A DNA stretch of 55,646 bases, taken from contig CAIPQU010000007.1 of NCBI GenBank assembly GCA_903867305.1, forward strand, positions 1 through 55,646. The letters run 5' to 3'. Below are positions 9,155 through 19,881 of the stretch, one piece after another. A model generated the notes under the pieces. The model had not been told where the DNA came from. It did not search any database and was given only the letters and a program-made list of their open reading frames with translations. Positions within the stretch are counted from its first letter, which is position 1; each line of letters opens with the position of its first letter. A program made the position numbers and the translations under genes. The stretch comes from an uncultured beta proteobacterium. Its GTDB lineage: Bacteria > Pseudomonadota > Gammaproteobacteria > Burkholderiales > Burkholderiaceae.

Positions 9155-10225
9155 TCATTTCCATACACTCCATGGAGAGACTATCCATGCGCCAACAACA
9201 ACTACCCAAAAAACGGATAAGGGAATAAATACTTTCCATCCTAAACGCATAATTTGATCGTATCGATATCTTGGCAATGAAGCACGTAACCAAATAAATA
9301 CCGACAGTAGTAAAAATGTTTTTAAAAGTAACCAAAAAAATCCAGGTATATCTCTTAGAATCGGCAAGTCAAGAATCGGTAACCAGCCACCTAAAAATAA
9401 AGTAGCACACATCGTTGTAATCAAAATCATATTGGCATACTCAGCCAAAAAGAACATGGCAAATGCCATTCCAGAATATTCAATCATATGACCGGCAACA
9501 ATCTCAGACTCACCTTCCACCACATCAAATGGATGACGGTTTGTTTCTGCAACCCCCGAAATAAAGTAAATCATAAACATCGGCAACAAGGGCAACCAGT
9601 TCCAAGATAAAAAATTAATTCCGTAATCAGCAAAGATTCCATGTGATTGCGAGCGGACAATATCGCCTAAGTTTAAAGAGCCCGTAACCATTAGAACGCT
9701 AACTAATGCAAACCCCATGGCGATCTCATAAGAAACCATTTGCGCGGAAGCGCGCATTGCGCCTAAAAAAGCGTACTTGGAATTAGATGACCAACCAGCA
9801 AGTATGACTCCATAAACGCCAACTGAGGTAATGGCCATGACATACAGTAAGCCAGCATTGACATCCGCTAGAACCATATCAGCCTGAAACGGAACAACTG
9901 CCCATGCTGCAAAAGCAGGTGCAATGACCATGATCGGACCAATAATATAAAGTAATTTATTCGCACGAATTGGCTGAATCACTTCTTTTAGAAGTAATTT
10001 GAGGGCATCAGCAATTGGTTGTAACAAACCTAAAGGACCAACGCGGTTAGGTCCTAAGCGTGAATGCATCCAGCCAATTAATTTACGTTCCCATAATGTC
10101 AAGTAAGCAACGCATGCAAACATCGGTAAAACAATAATGACAATGCGGACGAGCGCCCAAACCAATGGCCATAATGGCCCAAAAATAGCTTCACCTTGTG
10201 TTGTGATTGTCTCTAAAAAACTCAT
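9155..10225 (-). CDS. nuoH: NADH-quinone oxidoreductase subunit H
   Basis: 356 residues with eight or nine membrane helices. It forms most of the ubiquinone chamber at the junction of the two arms. Family signatures are [21 protein letters not shown] (residues 46-66) and the acidic loop [16 protein letters not shown] lining the quinone channel. Its ATG overlaps the nuoG stop in an ATGA arrangement, so the two are translationally coupled. Confidence 0.97.
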   Translation of the reverse strand: MSFLETITTQGEAIFGPLWPLVWALVRIVIIVLPMFACVAYLTLWERKLIGWMHSRLGPNRVGPLGLLQPIADALKLLLKEVIQPIRANKLLYIIGPIMVIAPAFAAWAVVPFQADMVLADVNAGLLYVMAITSVGVYGVILAGWSSNSKYAFLGAMRASAQMVSYEIAMGFALVSVLMVTGSLNLGDIVRSQSHGIFADYGINFLSWNWLPLLPMFMIYFISGVAETNRHPFDVVEGESEIVAGHMIEYSGMAFAMFFLAEYANMILITTMCATLFLGGWLPILDLPILRDIPGFFWLLLKTFLLLSVFIWLRASLPRYRYDQIMRLGWKVFIPLSVFWVVVVGAWIVSPWSVWK

Positions 10226-12531
10226 GCTCTCTCCACAACAATTTGACCAAAGGCATCACCTAAATTAGCACTCGCTGGAGTTGCCGTGGCAATGCGAACT
10301 ACGCCTTCAGCTAAACCTTTTTGTAAAGTTGCGGGCATGACTACCTGAGCTTGCCCCTGGGTAATCTTGATAGGATCCCCCTCTTTTAACTGCATCTGAC
10401 TAAATAATCCAGCAGGTATACCAATCTTCAGGGCATTTTTACTATCTGTAGTCAAATGCAAAGAAGGTGCCCTTCGAACAATCGCGTCCGAGAAGTAAAT
10501 AGGAACGTCGGCAATGCGCTCTAAACCATTATTAGTAGAGATTTTTACGATCTCTAAAGGGATATGAGTTCGATTCGACAGTAACTTCGAAATATCAACG
10601 CCATCTAGTGCTGAACTCTTGACCTCTTCAACCGTATTAAATTGGAATCCATCAAGTTTTAGTAAATCGCCTAGAACACGTAATACTTTCCAACCTGGAC
10701 GAGCCTGAGCTAATGGCCTGACTGAGGCTTGAACTGTTTGAACATCTCCAGCAATATTGACATATGTTCCAGCTTGTTCCGAATATGGGGTCAGTGGCAA
10801 GATGACATCAGCTAACTCTAATAAATCATTGGAAATAAATGAACTAAATGCAATTACCGTTTGTGCTTTTAGGAGTGCTGCCTTTGCAGCCTGAGGATTC
10901 GGTAAGTCAGCGAGTGGCTCAACTTGATAAAGTACCACGGCCTTTTTTGAACCGTCAAGAATTGGGGCAATACCATGACTATTAGCGCTCACGATATTAG
11001 CTCCAACAAAATTGGCTCCTTCACCTAAATATCCAAGAGTAGCTCCAGTTTCATCTGCAAGCCATTGTGCCCATGCAACAATTTGTGGTGCATCAGGATG
11101 TGCAAGTGCAGTGTTACCAATAAAAATAGCTTTTCTATCACCATTTAATAATTGCTGAGCAAACAATGTGGCTTTTTCAGATAGTCTTGAAAAGCCCAAT
11201 GGTGCAGGAATCGATTTGGCCTGTGCAACGGAGGCGACAATGGACTGCAATTCTTCTAACCAATGAGAGGGTGCTGTCGATAATGATTGATGTGGCATTA
11301 ACCAATCATCGGACCCGGAGTCCAGACGCATCATCTGTAACCCAGTTTTCGTCGCTTTGCGTAAACGCGATGCAATCAGTGGATGATCTTTACGTAAGAA
11401 ACTTCCAATCACAAAAGCTTTTTGTAATTTCTCAAGCTCAACAATAGGCAATCCTAACCACGACGCTCCAGCATTTTCTGGGGGAGCAACTTGCCTCAAT
11501 CGAGTTTCAATCTGATGAGAACCCAACTGCTTCATTAATTTTTGTAATAAAAATAATTCTTCGACACTACTCATCGGGTGCGCTAGAGCAGCAATATTTT
11601 TTGCGCCATGATCACTAATAACGCCGGATAAACCACTTGCGACATATTCCAATGCGGCTTGCCAATCGCAGTCAATCCACTCACCATTTTGCTTAATAAT
11701 AGGTTGCTCAAGACGATCTTCACTATTCAAACCTTCATAAGCAAATCGATCTTTATCAGAAATCCAGCATTCATTAATCTGATCATTCTCTTGTGGAACA
11801 ACTCGCATCACGCGATCAGCTTTTGTCTGAATAACCGTATTACTTCCCATCGAATCATGGGGACTTAAAGATCTTTTTCTACCAAGCTCCCAGGTTCTCG
11901 CTGCGTAACGGAATGGCTTACTCGTCAAGGCCCCTACTGGACATATATCAATCATATTACCGGACAGTTCAGAATCTACAGTTTGACCAACAAACGATGT
12001 AATTTCAGAGTGCTCACCACGTCCCAACATACCAAGTTCCATCACGCCAGCAATTTCCTGACCGAAGCGAACACATCTCGTGCAATGGATACAACGACTC
12101 ATCTCTTCCATCGAAATCAGGGGGCCTACATTTTTATGAAAGACCACTCTCTTTTCTTCCTGATACCGTGAACTCGATTTACCATAACCAACCGTCAAGT
12201 CTTGCAACTGACATTCGCCACCTTGATCGCAAATTGGACAATCAAGGGGGTGATTAATCAATAGGAACTCCATCACCGATTTTTGCGCACTCACGGCTTT
12301 TTCAGAACGCGTAAAAATCTTCATGCCATTATTAACAGGAGTAGCGCAAGCAGGGACTGGCTTAGGAGCTTTTTCAACCTCTACTAAACACATTCTGCAA
12401 TTCGCCGCAATCGATAATTTCTTGTGATAGCAAAAATGAGGGATAAACGTTCCAATGCTTTCCGCAGCTTGAATCACGGTCGAGCCTTCTTTGACTTCTA
12501 CCGATTTTCCGTCAATCTCAATTTGAATCAT
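10222..12531 (-). CDS. nuoG: NADH-quinone oxidoreductase subunit G
   Basis: 769 residues, the largest peripheral subunit. The N-terminus has a 2Fe-2S ferredoxin fold ([15 protein letters not shown], with a later Cys in VPACATPV), then the HxxxC motif segment [14 protein letters not shown], then [10 protein letters not shown] with the downstream Cys in IDICPVGAL for further 4Fe-4S clusters. The remainder is a degenerate molybdopterin-oxidoreductase domain that binds no cofactor in complex I. It lies 27 bp after nuoF and overlaps nuoH by 4 bp. Size is within the betaproteobacterial range (about 770-780). Confidence 0.96.
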   Translation of the reverse strand: MIQIEIDGKSVEVKEGSTVIQAAESIGTFIPHFCYHKKLSIAANCRMCLVEVEKAPKPVPACATPVNNGMKIFTRSEKAVSAQKSVMEFLLINHPLDCPICDQGGECQLQDLTVGYGKSSSRYQEEKRVVFHKNVGPLISMEEMSRCIHCTRCVRFGQEIAGVMELGMLGRGEHSEITSFVGQTVDSELSGNMIDICPVGALTSKPFRYAARTWELGRKRSLSPHDSMGSNTVIQTKADRVMRVVPQENDQINECWISDKDRFAYEGLNSEDRLEQPIIKQNGEWIDCDWQAALEYVASGLSGVISDHGAKNIAALAHPMSSVEELFLLQKLMKQLGSHQIETRLRQVAPPENAGASWLGLPIVELEKLQKAFVIGSFLRKDHPLIASRLRKATKTGLQMMRLDSGSDDWLMPHQSLSTAPSHWLEELQSIVASVAQAKSIPAPLGFSRLSEKATLFAQQLLNGDRKAIFIGNTALAHPDAPQIVAWAQWLADETGATLGYLGEGANFVGANIVSANSHGIAPILDGSKKAVVLYQVEPLADLPNPQAAKAALLKAQTVIAFSSFISNDLLELADVILPLTPYSEQAGTYVNIAGDVQTVQASVRPLAQARPGWKVLRVLGDLLKLDGFQFNTVEEVKSSALDGVDISKLLSNRTHIPLEIVKISTNNGLERIADVPIYFSDAIVRRAPSLHLTTDSKNALKIGIPAGLFSQMQLKEGDPIKITQGQAQVVMPATLQKGLAEGVVRIATATPASANLGDAFGQIVVERA

Positions 12532-12558
12532 TCTCTAACCCACTTTAATCATTAAACA

Positions 12559-13854
12559 CTACACGTACTGCGGGACTAAGCAACGCTTATTCTCAACGTG
12601 ATAAATAAATTCATTCATATAATGCTTTAACATACCGCGAACTGGCATTGCAGCAGCATCTCCTAATGCACAAATGGTTCGGCCCATAATGTTACCCGCG
12701 ACATCATTGAGAAGGTCTAAGTCCTCTGGACGTCCTTCGCCATGCTCAATTCTGTTGACCATCCGCCACAACCAACCAGTACCTTCACGGCAGGGCGTGC
12801 ATTGCCCGCAAGATTCTTCATGATAAAAATATGAAAGTCTCAGTAAAGACTTCACCATGCAGCGTGTCTCATCCATCACAATCACCGCACCTGAACCCAG
12901 CATCGAACCAGCCTTTGCAATACTGTCGTAATCCATATCAGTAGCTAACATCATCTCACCCGGAATAACTGGAGCAGAAGAACCGCCTGGAATCACCGCC
13001 TTAATTTTTTTACCGTCACGCATTCCACCAGCCAGCTCAAGCAACTTGGAAAAAGGAGTTCCTAAGGGAATTTCATAATTACCAGGACGTACTACATCAC
13101 CTGAAACCGAAAATATTTTTGTCCCACCATTATTAGGCTTGCCTAATTTGGCGTAATTATCTGCTCCCACCGTAAAGATAAACGGTACAGCAGCAAAAGT
13201 TTCTGTGTTGTTAATCGTTGTGGGTTTGCCATACAAACCAAAACTGGCCGGGAAAGGAGGTTTAAATCGAGGTTGCCCCTTTTTACCTTCTAAGGACTCT
13301 AATAAAGCAGTCTCTTCTCCACAAATATAAGCGCCATATCCATGATGGGCATGTAACTCAAATGAAAAATCCGTACCGAGAATCTTTGTACCCAAATACC
13401 CCGCAGCTCTCGCCTCTTCTAATGCTTTTTCAAAAATTTCATATTCATTCCAAATCTCACCATGAATATAGTTATATCCAACAGGAATACCCATCGCATA
13501 AGCAGCAATAGTCATTCCTTCAATCAGTGCATGCGGGTTATAACGAAGGATATCGCGATCCTTAAATGTCCCTGGCTCTCCCTCGTCAGAATTACATACC
13601 AAATATTTATCTCCCGGTAATTGACGTGGCATAAAACTCCACTTCAACCCTGTCGGAAATCCAGCGCCACCCCGACCACGAAGGCCAGAGGCTTTTACTG
13701 TAGCAATCACTTGATCCTGAGGAACTTTTTCTTCTAAAATTTTTCTTAATGAAGCATATCCACCTCTAGCAACATAATCTTGTAAATGCCAGTTTGTGCC
13801 ATTCAAATTGGCAAGGATTAGCGGATTGATATGTAAATCATGTAGTGAAGTCAT
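12559..13854 (-). CDS. nuoF: NADH-quinone oxidoreductase subunit F (NADH and FMN binding)
   Basis: 431 residues. It oxidises NADH through FMN and passes electrons to cluster N3. Seen are the glycine-rich NADH/FMN loop [16 protein letters not shown] (about residues 57-72), [14 protein letters not shown] (FMN site), [15 protein letters not shown], and the 4Fe-4S motif [12 protein letters not shown] near residue 350 with the later Cys in TICALGD. It starts 5 bp after nuoE and would form the electron-input module with NuoE and NuoG. Confidence 0.97.
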   Translation of the reverse strand: MTSLHDLHINPLILANLNGTNWHLQDYVARGGYASLRKILEEKVPQDQVIATVKASGLRGRGGAGFPTGLKWSFMPRQLPGDKYLVCNSDEGEPGTFKDRDILRYNPHALIEGMTIAAYAMGIPVGYNYIHGEIWNEYEIFEKALEEARAAGYLGTKILGTDFSFELHAHHGYGAYICGEETALLESLEGKKGQPRFKPPFPASFGLYGKPTTINNTETFAAVPFIFTVGADNYAKLGKPNNGGTKIFSVSGDVVRPGNYEIPLGTPFSKLLELAGGMRDGKKIKAVIPGGSSAPVIPGEMMLATDMDYDSIAKAGSMLGSGAVIVMDETRCMVKSLLRLSYFYHEESCGQCTPCREGTGWLWRMVNRIEHGEGRPEDLDLLNDVAGNIMGRTICALGDAAAMPVRGMLKHYMNEFIYHVENKRCLVPQYV

Positions 13855-13859
13855 CTTAT

Positions 13860-14354
13860 CTACCCGGTCACTTTCACACTTGCTTTTAACTCTTCAAGCA
13901 AAGCATCTAATTTGTCATTACTCATCCAACTACACATTTTTTTATTGTTTACCAAAGCAACTGGAGCATCTCCACAAGCCCCCATACATTCGCCCTCGAG
14001 CAAGGTAAAAGTTCCGCAAGTGGTTGTTTGCCCAAAATCAATTCCAAGCTTTTGTTTGAGATACTCAGCCGCACGTTTACCACCCGATAACTCACAAGGT
14101 AAGTTAGTACATATCGCCAATTTAAACTTACCCGTTGGACCTACGTTATACATGTTGTAAAAAGTTGCGACCTCTTGAACCCAAATAGGCGGCATCTCTA
14201 AAATTTCCGCTACCTCTGCAATCGCATCAGCAGAAAGCCAACCATACTCATCCTGCGCAACAGCTAATGCAGCCATCACCGCTGATTGTTTTTGATCAGC
14301 AGGATACTTTGCAATATTTCGAGCAATTTCTTTGAGGGAGTTTTCAGACAACAT
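13860..14354 (-). CDS. nuoE: NADH-quinone oxidoreductase subunit E (2Fe-2S)
   Basis: 164 residues with a thioredoxin-like fold that holds cluster N1a. The four ligands appear as CTNLPC (about residues 83-88) and CMGACGDAP (about 123-131). An N-terminal helical region ([12 protein letters not shown]) is typical of the family. It lies 9 bp after nuoD and 5 bp before nuoF. Confidence 0.97.
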   Translation of the reverse strand: MLSENSLKEIARNIAKYPADQKQSAVMAALAVAQDEYGWLSADAIAEVAEILEMPPIWVQEVATFYNMYNVGPTGKFKLAICTNLPCELSGGKRAAEYLKQKLGIDFGQTTTCGTFTLLEGECMGACGDAPVALVNNKKMCSWMSNDKLDALLEELKASVKVTG

Positions 14355-14363
14355 CGACTTTTC

Positions 14364-15617
14364 CTAACGATCTATTTCACCAAACACAATATCCTGAGTC
14401 CCAATAATAGTAACTGCATCAGCAATCATATGGCCCCTGGCCATTTCATCTAAAGCCGCTAAATGCGGAAAACCAGGTGCTCGGATTTTTAAACGATACG
14501 GTTTATTGGCGCCATCAGAAATGGCATATATTCCAAATTCGCCTTTGGGATGTTCAACAGCAGCGTATGCCTGTCCTGGCGGGACATGAATACCTTCAGT
14601 AAATAATTTGAAGTGATGGATCAACTCTTCCATATTGGACTTCATATCCACCCGGTTAGGAACTGCTACTTTATGGTTATCACTGATCACCGGTCCGGGA
14701 TTTGATCTGAGCCAAGCAATACATTGCTGAATGATTTTATTGGACTGACGCATTTCTTCCACACGAACCAAGTAACGATCATAACTATCGCCATTAACTC
14801 CCACTGGAATATCAAACTTTAATTGGTCATAAACTTCATAAGGCTGCTTCTTGCGAAGGTCCCATTCAATTCCAGAGCCCCTTAACATAGGGCCTGTAAA
14901 TCCTAATTGCAAAGCGCGTTCGGGAGTTACCACACCAATACCAACCAGACGCTGCTTCCAAATTCGGTTGTCGGTTAATAAGGTTTCGTATTCATCAACG
15001 TAAGTTGGGAATCGCTGTGTAAAGTCCTCAATGAAATCTAATAAAGAGCCTGTGCGATTTTCATTTAACTTTTTAATTGCTTTTGCACCACGAATTTTAT
15101 TCGCCGTATATTGAGGCATTTGATCCGGTAAGTCTCTGTATACCCCACCTGGTCGGTAATATGCAGCGTGCATTCGTGCTCCAGATACCGCTTCATACAT
15201 ATCAAATAAGTCTTCACGCTCTCTAAATGCGTATAAGAATACCGCCATCGCACCAACGTCAAGACCATGACAACCAATCCATAATAAATGATTGAGTAAG
15301 CGCGTAATCTCATCAAACATTACTCTTATATATTGTGCGCGTATCGGTACATCAATCTCTAATAACTTTTCTATCGCCATGACATAAGCATGTTCATTAG
15401 CCATCATGGAAACATAATCAAGGCGATCCATGTAGGGAACGTTTTGCACCCACGTACGCGTCTCAGCTAATTTCTCTGTGGCACGATGCAGTAATCCAAT
15501 GTGCGGGTCTGCTCGTTGAATCACTTCACCATCTAATTCTAAAACGAGACGAAGAACTCCATGAGCTGCAGGGTGCTGGGGGCCAAAGTTAAGAGTGTAA
15601 TTTTTAATTTCCGCCAT
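14364..15617 (-). CDS. nuoD: NADH-quinone oxidoreductase subunit D
   Basis: 417 residues from Met at 15617 ([20 protein letters not shown]). The start is chosen because it sits one base after the nuoC stop (TGATATG) and gives the normal family N-terminus; the open frame to 15674 overlaps nuoC. It is the 49-kDa type subunit that shapes the quinone head-group site next to NuoB. The quinone-site loop with [13 protein letters not shown] is intact. nuoC and nuoD are separate genes here, not the fused nuoCD of E. coli. Confidence 0.96.
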   Translation of the reverse strand: MAEIKNYTLNFGPQHPAAHGVLRLVLELDGEVIQRADPHIGLLHRATEKLAETRTWVQNVPYMDRLDYVSMMANEHAYVMAIEKLLEIDVPIRAQYIRVMFDEITRLLNHLLWIGCHGLDVGAMAVFLYAFREREDLFDMYEAVSGARMHAAYYRPGGVYRDLPDQMPQYTANKIRGAKAIKKLNENRTGSLLDFIEDFTQRFPTYVDEYETLLTDNRIWKQRLVGIGVVTPERALQLGFTGPMLRGSGIEWDLRKKQPYEVYDQLKFDIPVGVNGDSYDRYLVRVEEMRQSNKIIQQCIAWLRSNPGPVISDNHKVAVPNRVDMKSNMEELIHHFKLFTEGIHVPPGQAYAAVEHPKGEFGIYAISDGANKPYRLKIRAPGFPHLAALDEMARGHMIADAVTIIGTQDIVFGEIDR

Positions 15618-15618
15618 A

Positions 15619-16218
15619 TCAAGCTCCGTAACTTTTTTCACGAATGATACGTGGCGTAACTTCCCGTGGCTCAATCGTCACAGGCTGATAAATCACACGC
15701 TTTTGTTCTGCGTCATAACGCATTTCTACTTGACCAGATACTGGGAAATCTTTTCTAAATGGATGTCCAATAAATCCGTAATCCGTCAAGATTCGGCGAA
15801 GGTCGTCATGGCCTTCAAAGATAATCCCAAATAGATCAAAGGCTTCACGTTCGTACCAATTAGCCGAACTCCATATACCGAGAAGACTTGGAATGACAGG
15901 AAAATCTTCGTTCGGTACAAATACTTTTAATCGCAAACGCCAATTTTTACTCACAGAAAGAAGGTGTGATACCGCCGCAAATCTGAGCCCTGACCATCCG
16001 GTATCTCCATAACTCTGAAAATCTACGCCACATAAATCCATTAACTGCTCAAAAGCAAAGGTCTTGTCATCCCGAAGAATTGTCGCGGTTGCTATGTAAT
16101 GCTCTGCAGGAACCGTGAGAGTGATCTCGTTGAGCGCAGCTTCAATGGTGGCAATTTTACCGAAAGACTTTTCAAGTGCTTGTTGCAGTTGGATTAAATT
16201 TTCATTCATCACCTGCAC
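15619..16218 (-). CDS. nuoC: NADH-quinone oxidoreductase subunit C
   Basis: 199 residues, or 196 if the ATG at 16209 is used instead of the GTG at 16218. The 30-kDa subunit signature is [34 protein letters not shown], at about residues 119-147. It is a structural subunit of the peripheral arm. The GTG start abuts the nuoB stop, so coupling to nuoB is likely. Confidence 0.95.
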   Translation of the reverse strand: MQVMNENLIQLQQALEKSFGKIATIEAALNEITLTVPAEHYIATATILRDDKTFAFEQLMDLCGVDFQSYGDTGWSGLRFAAVSHLLSVSKNWRLRLKVFVPNEDFPVIPSLLGIWSSANWYEREAFDLFGIIFEGHDDLRRILTDYGFIGHPFRKDFPVSGQVEMRYDAEQKRVIYQPVTIEPREVTPRIIREKSYGA

Positions 16219-16701
16219 CTATTCTTTTCTAGCGATGGTAGAAGTGCGACGAATCTTCGCTTGTAGCTGAATAATTCCATACATGAGAGCTTCGGCGGTC
16301 GGTGGACAACCGGGTACATAAACATCGACCGGCACAATACGATCACAGCCTCTGACGACTGAGTAGGAATAGTGATAGTAACCACCCCCATTGGCGCAGG
16401 ATCCCATAGACAAAACCCAACGCGGCTCTGGCATTTGATCATATACTTTTCGAAGTGCTGGAGCCATTTTGTTACATAGTGTTCCGGCAACGATCATCAA
16501 ATCAGATTGACGTGGCGATGGTCTAAAAACAACCCCGAAACGATCAAGATCATACCTAGCAGCTCCAGCATGCATCATTTCAACGGCACAACATGCCAAT
16601 CCAAATGTCATTGGCCACAATGATCCAGTTCTTGTCCAATTTATCAGCTTATCGGCTGACATTGTGACAAAACCTTCTTTTAACAAACCTTCTAGCGCCA
16701 T
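16219..16701 (-). CDS. nuoB: NADH-quinone oxidoreductase subunit B (cluster N2)
   Basis: 160 residues. All four ligands of cluster N2 are present: the adjacent pair in [10 protein letters not shown] (about residues 36-37), one in [10 protein letters not shown], and [10 protein letters not shown] near residue 131, with MGSCANGGG as a further conserved site. N2 is the last cluster before ubiquinone. It is separated from nuoA by 22 bp. Confidence 0.97.
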   Translation of the reverse strand: MALEGLLKEGFVTMSADKLINWTRTGSLWPMTFGLACCAVEMMHAGAARYDLDRFGVVFRPSPRQSDLMIVAGTLCNKMAPALRKVYDQMPEPRWVLSMGSCANGGGYYHYSYSVVRGCDRIVPVDVYVPGCPPTAEALMYGIIQLQAKIRRTSTIARKE

Positions 16702-16723
16702 ATACTTTTTTTATGGCCCTTAA

Positions 16724-17083
16724 CTATTCCCAGTTGAGGGCACCCTTTTTCCAAATATAAACAAAGCCCACTACAAATTCCAAAAGAAACACAACCATGG
16801 AGACATAACCCGCCCATCCAATCTCTTTTAAAGCAACTCCCCATGGGAATAAAAATGCAGTCTCGAGATCAAACAATATAAATAAAATAGCCACCAAATA
16901 ATAGCGAACGTCAAACTTCATCCGCGCATCCTCGAAAGCATCAAAACCGCATTCGTAGGGAGAAATTTTTTCCGGGTCTGGATTCGATGGTCCAAGAATC
17001 TTGCCAAGGGCCATGGGCACAAGTCCGACACCGATGCCGACTAATATAAATAAAAAAACTGGGAGGTAGTTACCAAGATTCAA
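16724..17083 (-). CDS. nuoA: NADH-quinone oxidoreductase subunit A
   Basis: 119 residues, three membrane helices. The loop after helix 1 carries the family signature [25 protein letters not shown] in part, with the Cys used as a reporter of conformational change in complex I. First gene of the operon, with a promoter region of about 170 bp upstream. Size and topology are normal. Confidence 0.97.
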   Translation of the reverse strand: MNLGNYLPVFLFILVGIGVGLVPMALGKILGPSNPDPEKISPYECGFDAFEDARMKFDVRYYLVAILFILFDLETAFLFPWGVALKEIGWAGYVSMVVFLLEFVVGFVYIWKKGALNWE

Positions 17084-17134
17084 TTTAATTCCACGAATAA
17101 TTTATGTCATTCAAATTACATTTTCACAATCAAT

Positions 17135-17140
17135 ATTGTA
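17135..17140 (-). promoter_or_regulatory. Candidate -10 element upstream of nuoA
   Basis: TACAAT on the minus strand, 52 bp before the nuoA ATG, in an AT-rich stretch. No convincing -35 hexamer is found at 16-18 bp spacing (ATTTCT, TATTTC, TTATTT), so an activator may be needed or the true promoter may lie elsewhere. Weak evidence. Confidence 0.35.
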
Positions 17141-17178
17141 GAGCATATTTGATGACAGAAATAAAACGAGGAAGCTTC

Positions 17179-17206
17179 AAAAACCATATAAACATCTGTG
17201 GTTTTT
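17179..17206 (-). terminator. Weak hairpin after the deacetylase gene
   Basis: Inverted repeat AAAAACCA / TGGTTTTT with a 12-nt loop, about 45 nt beyond the stop of the deacetylase-like gene and before the nuoA promoter. The stem is AT-rich and ends in T residues on the minus strand. A second repeat, TGATCAA / TTGATCA (17227-17253), overlaps the stop itself. Termination here is plausible, not certain. Confidence 0.4.
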
Positions 17207-17250
17207 AAAAAGAGTCTTACATTTTCTGATCAAGCCCAAATATTCTTTGA

Positions 17251-18159
17251 TCATTCACTTCCAGGAATAATTCCCGGCGGTAAGCTAAGGCAATAATTCG
17301 CTACATCCATAGGCTTAGCCTTCCATACTAGATTTGCTTTGGGGTGCTCTAAACAATGCCTCAAAGCTAATCGAAGATTCCTTAATCGAAATGGCTGTCC
17401 GAATACATAAGGATGGATCGATACATTCATCACTAATGGATGCTTGACACACTGATCAATCATTTCATCAAATTGGTCGACAATCATGTCACAAAAGTCC
17501 TTACCATCTTGTTTGCGATGAATCACGACTTGAGAATCATTCAGTTCGATCGGATAAGGGATTGATAAGATAGGGCCACTCCTTGTTCTCATCCAAATGG
17601 GCTGATCATCCATGGGCCAGTCCATTAAATACTTAAACCCAGCCTCTTTGAGCAAGTCGGGTGTATGAGGAGTTTCATAAGCACCAGCTCCCATCCAACC
17701 CATTGGGGCAACACCTTCATGCTTGATAAAAGTTTCTACAATGTCGCCAATAATGCGTTTTTCGTCAGCTTCCCACATGCCACGTAAATTTTCGGCATTC
17801 GTTCTACCATGCGCCACAAATTCATCACCCCTGTTTCGAATAGCATCCATAATTTGTGGGGCATACTCATACAAAAGGCTATTGACGTTATGCCCAATAG
17901 GAATCTGCAATTCATCAAAAAGTTCAAAAAACCTCCAAATACCAATCCTGTTTCCGTAATCTCTCCAAGAGTAATTGCGGTGCGTCTGCGGCTCACCAAT
18001 TTTTGCAGGATCATGCCCTAGTCCAGCCCCGAAAGCGAAACATTCGACATTCGTTGTCACCACAAAGGCCAAACGTTTACCGTCTGGCCAACTGTAATCT
18101 TTTCTTTCTGGAAGGGGTATGTAATCGTATCGCGAGTGTTTAGGTAGTAGATTTGTCAT
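17251..18159 (-). CDS. Polysaccharide deacetylase family protein (PuuE-like)
   Basis: 302 residues, no signal peptide. Sequence character matches the cytosolic NodB-fold hydrolases related to PuuE-type allantoinases: an N-terminal strand LAFVVTTNVECF, GDEFVAHGRTNAENL (metal-binding His region, about residues 114-128), GWMGAGAYETPHTPDLL and MNVSIHPYVFGQP near residue 246. The usual TFDDG motif is not evident, so true polysaccharide deacetylation is doubtful; hydrolysis of a C-N bond in a small molecule is likelier. It lies 5 bp behind a Bug-type binding protein gene, suggesting a shared substrate route. Specificity is unknown. Confidence 0.75.
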   Translation of the reverse strand: MTNLLPKHSRYDYIPLPERKDYSWPDGKRLAFVVTTNVECFAFGAGLGHDPAKIGEPQTHRNYSWRDYGNRIGIWRFFELFDELQIPIGHNVNSLLYEYAPQIMDAIRNRGDEFVAHGRTNAENLRGMWEADEKRIIGDIVETFIKHEGVAPMGWMGAGAYETPHTPDLLKEAGFKYLMDWPMDDQPIWMRTRSGPILSIPYPIELNDSQVVIHRKQDGKDFCDMIVDQFDEMIDQCVKHPLVMNVSIHPYVFGQPFRLRNLRLALRHCLEHPKANLVWKAKPMDVANYCLSLPPGIIPGSE

Positions 18160-18164
18160 ATAGT

Positions 18165-19163
18165 TTAATCAAGGGTAGCGCCAGCAACTTTTACAGCTTT
18201 GACCATTTTAATAACTTCTTGATTCATGTGTGAATTAAATTCTGCAGGTGTGTTGGTGATGGGGTCAGCTCCAATGGATGCATAAACTTGTCTCATCTCT
18301 GGACTGTTCACTACATCGACAAACATGTTATGAATCTTTTTTACAAGCTCAGGGGACATGCCCTTAGGCCCTAGGATGCCGCTATATAAAACAAACTCAT
18401 AGCCTGGTAATCCTGCTTCTGAGATCGTTGGTACATCAGGAACGGCATTCACACGATTTTTTGTGGTAACACCAAGGGCAATCAGTTTTTTACTTTGCAC
18501 TAGGCTTAATGCTGGCGGCATACTGGAAAAAGTAAACCCAACATCGCCGGCTAAGACTGCCTGAGTAGCAGGTGAGCTCCCCTTAAAAGGCACATGGATA
18601 GGCTCAATACTGAGCATTTGATTAAAAGTCTCTGCAGCCAAGTGCGGTACAGTGCCTTTTCCAGATGATGCATACGCCAGTGACTTTGAAGTTGCTTTTG
18701 CAAGGACAATAAACTCTTTTAAATTATTCACCTTTAAATTAGGATTCACAACCAGCATTAAGGGCGTAGAAGCTACTAAAGTGATGGGGGAGAAATCTTT
18801 GATGGCATCATACGGCAGGTTTTTGTATAAACCGACATTAATTGCATGCGTTGTCATATCCTGTAAAAATAAGGTATACCCATCTGGGGTAGATTTCGCT
18901 ACATAATCTGCCGCAATAGTCGTACCAGCACCCGGCTTATTTTCAACAATGACTCCCTGACCAGTATTGCTCGCCAATTTAGCCGCTAACGCGCGGCCAA
19001 GAACATCTGAGATTCCTCCAGCAGAAAATCCAACAATTAAACGGATAGGTTTACTGGGATAATTCGTTACATCTTGTGCAAAAGATGTAAATACACTCAT
19101 AGCAGTACATGAAATCAATAATGTTTTTACGAATTTAACAAGATTTTTGTGGCTTAGTTTCAC
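18165..19163 (-). CDS. Bug-type tripartite tricarboxylate transporter substrate-binding protein
   Basis: 332 residues with a Sec signal peptide (charged MKLSHKNLVKFVK, then a hydrophobic core, cleavage near SFAQD). The mature part begins with YPSKPIRLIVGFSAGGISD, followed by KPGAGTTIAADYVAKS and a VPFKGSSPA segment, all typical of the Bug/TctC family that expanded strongly in Burkholderiales. It binds a carboxylate or similar small organic ligand in the periplasm. No TctA/TctB membrane genes are present here, as is usual for orphan Bugs. It forms a two-gene unit with the deacetylase-like gene. Confidence 0.9.
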   Translation of the reverse strand: MKLSHKNLVKFVKTLLISCTAMSVFTSFAQDVTNYPSKPIRLIVGFSAGGISDVLGRALAAKLASNTGQGVIVENKPGAGTTIAADYVAKSTPDGYTLFLQDMTTHAINVGLYKNLPYDAIKDFSPITLVASTPLMLVVNPNLKVNNLKEFIVLAKATSKSLAYASSGKGTVPHLAAETFNQMLSIEPIHVPFKGSSPATQAVLAGDVGFTFSSMPPALSLVQSKKLIALGVTTKNRVNAVPDVPTISEAGLPGYEFVLYSGILGPKGMSPELVKKIHNMFVDVVNSPEMRQVYASIGADPITNTPAEFNSHMNQEVIKMVKAVKVAGATLD

Positions 19164-19184
19164 TGCACACTCCCGATATTTATC

Positions 19185-19196
19185 AATTGATCAATT
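19185..19196. repeat. 12-bp perfect palindrome upstream of the Bug gene
   Basis: AATTGATCAATT lies 22 bp before the Bug ATG and is part of a longer run, TATCAATTGATCAATTAAC. Position and symmetry would suit an operator for a local regulator, but no regulator gene is adjacent and AT-rich palindromes of this length occur by chance. Confidence 0.3.
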
Positions 19197-19341
19197 AACA
19201 AATGAAGCATAACTCATCATTACCTGAATACGGATCAATAATGAATTCTTTTGGGGCATAAAAAATGATGAGGATTCACTGTTGTCACCCCCATCTCATG
19301 CATGAGTAAATCTTCTAAATCGATTCATTGATGCTTTTATT

Positions 19342-19426
19342 TGGTGCCGTCGGCGAGACTCGAACTCGCACAGCCTAAGCCACTACCCCCTCAAGATAGC
19401 GTGTCTACCAATTCCACCACGACGGC
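19342..19426 (-). tRNA. tRNA-Leu (anticodon GAG)
   Basis: 85 nt including an encoded CCA. The acceptor arms GCCGTCG / CGACGGC pair perfectly. The anticodon arm is CTATC-TTGAGGG-GGTAG, giving GAG, which reads CUC and CUU. The T arm has GTTCGAGTC, and a long variable arm of class II type is present. It lies between secG and the Bug gene, the position it holds beside nuo in related genomes. Confidence 0.95.
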
Positions 19427-19445
19427 ATGCTTAAAACAAGGTGTT

Positions 19446-19474
19446 ATTTTAGCCCTTTTAAAGCTTAAGGGCAA
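19446..19474 (-). promoter_or_regulatory. Promoter of tRNA-Leu
   Basis: Minus strand TTGCCC (19469-19474), a 17-nt spacer, then TAAAAT (19446-19451), 19 bp upstream of the mature tRNA 5' end. Spacing is optimal for the housekeeping sigma factor. The spacer happens to contain an inverted repeat (GCCCTT / AAGGGC). Confidence 0.6.
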
Positions 19475-19494
19475 AATAAATTCAATAAAAATCG

Positions 19495-19860
19495 TTATTT
19501 TGGAACAGTAGACCCTACTGGAGCCTCAGGTTCTTTGGGTGCTTGCTTGGGTGTTTCCACTGTACCTTGATCTGGTACGGCAACACCAACAGACTTCGAC
19601 AAAACCCCTGCGTCTTCGGTTGGTTTTGAACCTACGTAACTAATGGCTAAAGTCGATACAAAAAAGACCGTCGCTAAAATACCCGTTGTCCTCGATAAGA
19701 AATTGGAAGACCCGGTTGCTCCAAAGATGCTTCCAGAGGCTCCAGAGCCAAAAGCTGCTCCCATATCAGCGCCCTTACCCTGCTGAATTAAAACAAGACC
19801 AATAACACCAATGGCCGAAATAATCTGAAAAACCATCAATAATGTTTTTAACCATTCCAT
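19495..19860 (-). CDS. secG: Preprotein translocase subunit SecG
   Basis: 121 residues: two membrane helices (about residues 3-25 and 58-76) separated by the conserved cytoplasmic loop QQGKGADMGAAFGSGASGSIFGA in part, the SecG hallmark. The C-terminal 35 residues are Pro/Glu/Lys-rich and of low complexity. SecG assists SecYE in protein export. It lies 21 bp after tpiA, as in most proteobacteria. Confidence 0.95.
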   Translation of the reverse strand: MEWLKTLLMVFQIISAIGVIGLVLIQQGKGADMGAAFGSGASGSIFGATGSSNFLSRTTGILATVFFVSTLAISYVGSKPTEDAGVLSKSVGVAVPDQGTVETPKQAPKEPEAPVGSTVPK

Positions 19861-19881
19861 CTTTTTTTACCTTTCCAACGT

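Noticed and set aside
17084..19341. Integration attachment repeat of the tRNA-Leu 3' end
   Set aside because: No second copy of the terminal tRNA sequence (around GAGTCTCGCCGACGGC) was found on the far side of the two-gene cassette, so site-specific integration is not supported.
19452..19472. GCCCTT / AAGGGC hairpin after secG as a terminator
   Set aside because: No T tract on either strand, and it lies exactly in the spacer of the tRNA-Leu promoter.
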